Assembly (NCBI GenBank): GCA_051010055.1
Contig: JBPCVY010000127.1
Location: 1 to 31,306, forward strand
Source: CAJQND01 sp051010055
GTDB taxonomy: Bacteria; Pseudomonadota; Alphaproteobacteria; Rhizobiales; CAJQND01
Length of the DNA stretch: 31,306 bases
Reading direction: 5' to 3'
Shown: piece by piece, positions 30,831 through 31,306 of the stretch
Numbering within the stretch: position 1 is the first letter of the stretch
Layout of the letters: each line of letters begins with the position of its first letter
Program-made: the position numbers and the translations under genes
Notes under the pieces: model-generated
Told to the model about the DNA's origin: nothing
Databases searched by the model: none
Seen by the model: only the letters and a program-made list of their open reading frames with translations

Positions 30831-31306
30831 CCCGGATTCCAGATTTCAGCACCATAGAGTTCGAAACACCTGAGGCCTTTGCCGGAACGCCAGGCGATGC
30901 CTGGACAACCCCGGAAGGCATTGAGGTAAAAACCGATTATGGTCCACAAGACCACAAGGGGCTCGATTTTCTGAACACCTGTCCTGGAATTGCCCCCTAT
31001 CTGCGCGGGCCCTACCCTACAATGTATGCCACCCGGCCCTGGACAATCCGCCAATATGCAGGGTTCTCCACCGCAGAGCAGTCCAATGCGTTTTACCGGC
31101 GCAACCTTAATGCCGGCCAAAAGGGCCTTTCCATCGCCTTCGACTTGGCAACCCACCGTGGATATGATTCTGATCATCAGCGCGTTGCCGGTGATGTTGG
31201 CATGGCCGGTGTTGCCATTGATTCCATTTATGACATGCGCACCTTGTTCGACGGAATTCCGCTGGACCAGATGAGTGTTTCCATGACCATGAACGGCGCG
31301 GTACTG
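30827..31306 (+). CDS. mutB: methylmalonyl-CoA mutase, large subunit (5' part, cut by the window)
   Basis: The first 160 codons are present, ending at the window edge exactly in frame. The sequence is highly characteristic: the N-terminal segment GLDFLNTCPGIAPYLRGPYP then TMYATRPWTIRQYAGFSTAE and QSNAFYRRNL, with the active-site Tyr of RQYAGFSTAEQSN, and GQKGLSIAFDLATHRGYDSD followed by GDVGMAGVAIDSIYDM. The enzyme interconverts methylmalonyl-CoA and succinyl-CoA with adenosylcobalamin, finishing propionyl-CoA catabolism. The B12-binding C-terminus lies outside the window. It is translationally coupled to mutA. Confidence 0.96.
   Translation, partial: MTRIPDFSTIEFETPEAFAGTPGDAWTTPEGIEVKTDYGPQDHKGLDFLNTCPGIAPYLRGPYPTMYATRPWTIRQYAGFSTAEQSNAFYRRNLNAGQKGLSIAFDLATHRGYDSDHQRVAGDVGMAGVAIDSIYDMRTLFDGIPLDQMSVSMTMNGAVL

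Overview
The window looks like a chromosomal segment of an alphaproteobacterium, most likely a marine or halotolerant member of the Rhizobiales (Hyphomicrobiales). The grounds are a Ros/MucR-type regulator, several families typical of that group (DUF1491, DUF5330, DUF6456 next to a DnaA-C-like HTH protein, DUF2336, a PAS_5-like protein), moderate GC judged by eye in the low-to-mid 50s, and heavy investment in sodium/proton transport. No rRNA, tRNA, CRISPR array, insertion sequence or prophage was seen. Naming at genus level is not possible from the sequence alone.

Layout. 1-60: probable 3' end of a gene running in from the left. 154-2029 (minus): a soluble histidine kinase, a membrane-anchored peptidoglycan-binding protein and a DUF1491 protein in one tight operon. 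2295-3247 (plus): DUF5330 protein and SufE. 3354-5684 (plus): four translationally coupled genes encoding two paralogous DUF1538 membrane proteins, a divergent PII-like protein and a tandem-CBS protein; this is the best candidate for an undescribed system. 5691-6955 (minus): a DnaA-domain-IV-like HTH protein and a DUF6456 protein interrupted by an in-frame TGA where a Trp codon is expected. 7116-8776: XRE repressor-like protein (plus), PAS_5 protein and MucR (both minus). 8777-9428: AT-rich intergenic region with a GC-rich leader just before nhaA. 9429-18221 (plus): nhaA, then a nine-gene Mrp-type cation/proton antiporter operon in which MrpA is split and a third antiporter-like subunit is present. 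18233-20416 (minus): DUF2336 protein. 20703-24985 (plus): MaoC-like hydratase, MsrB, oligopeptidase B-like S9 peptidase, glutaryl-CoA dehydrogenase. 25076-26860 (plus): Fe-type superoxide dismutase and RibB with a decayed GTP cyclohydrolase II domain. 26857-28335 (minus): HerA-like ATPase (DUF853). 28479-28877 (plus): small helical protein. 28980 to the right edge (plus): methylmalonyl-CoA mutase small subunit and the first 160 codons of the large subunit.

How the genes work together. NhaA and the Mrp complex form a sodium/pH homeostasis block of almost 9 kb. MutA/MutB, GcdH and the MaoC hydratase point to acyl-CoA catabolism (propionyl-CoA/methylmalonyl-CoA, and lysine/aromatic breakdown through glutaryl-CoA). 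MsrB and SOD are oxidative-stress functions. SufE feeds sulfur to Fe-S assembly. The DUF1538-PII-CBS operon has the architecture of a membrane transporter or channel controlled by two small-molecule-sensing regulators; its substrate is unknown.
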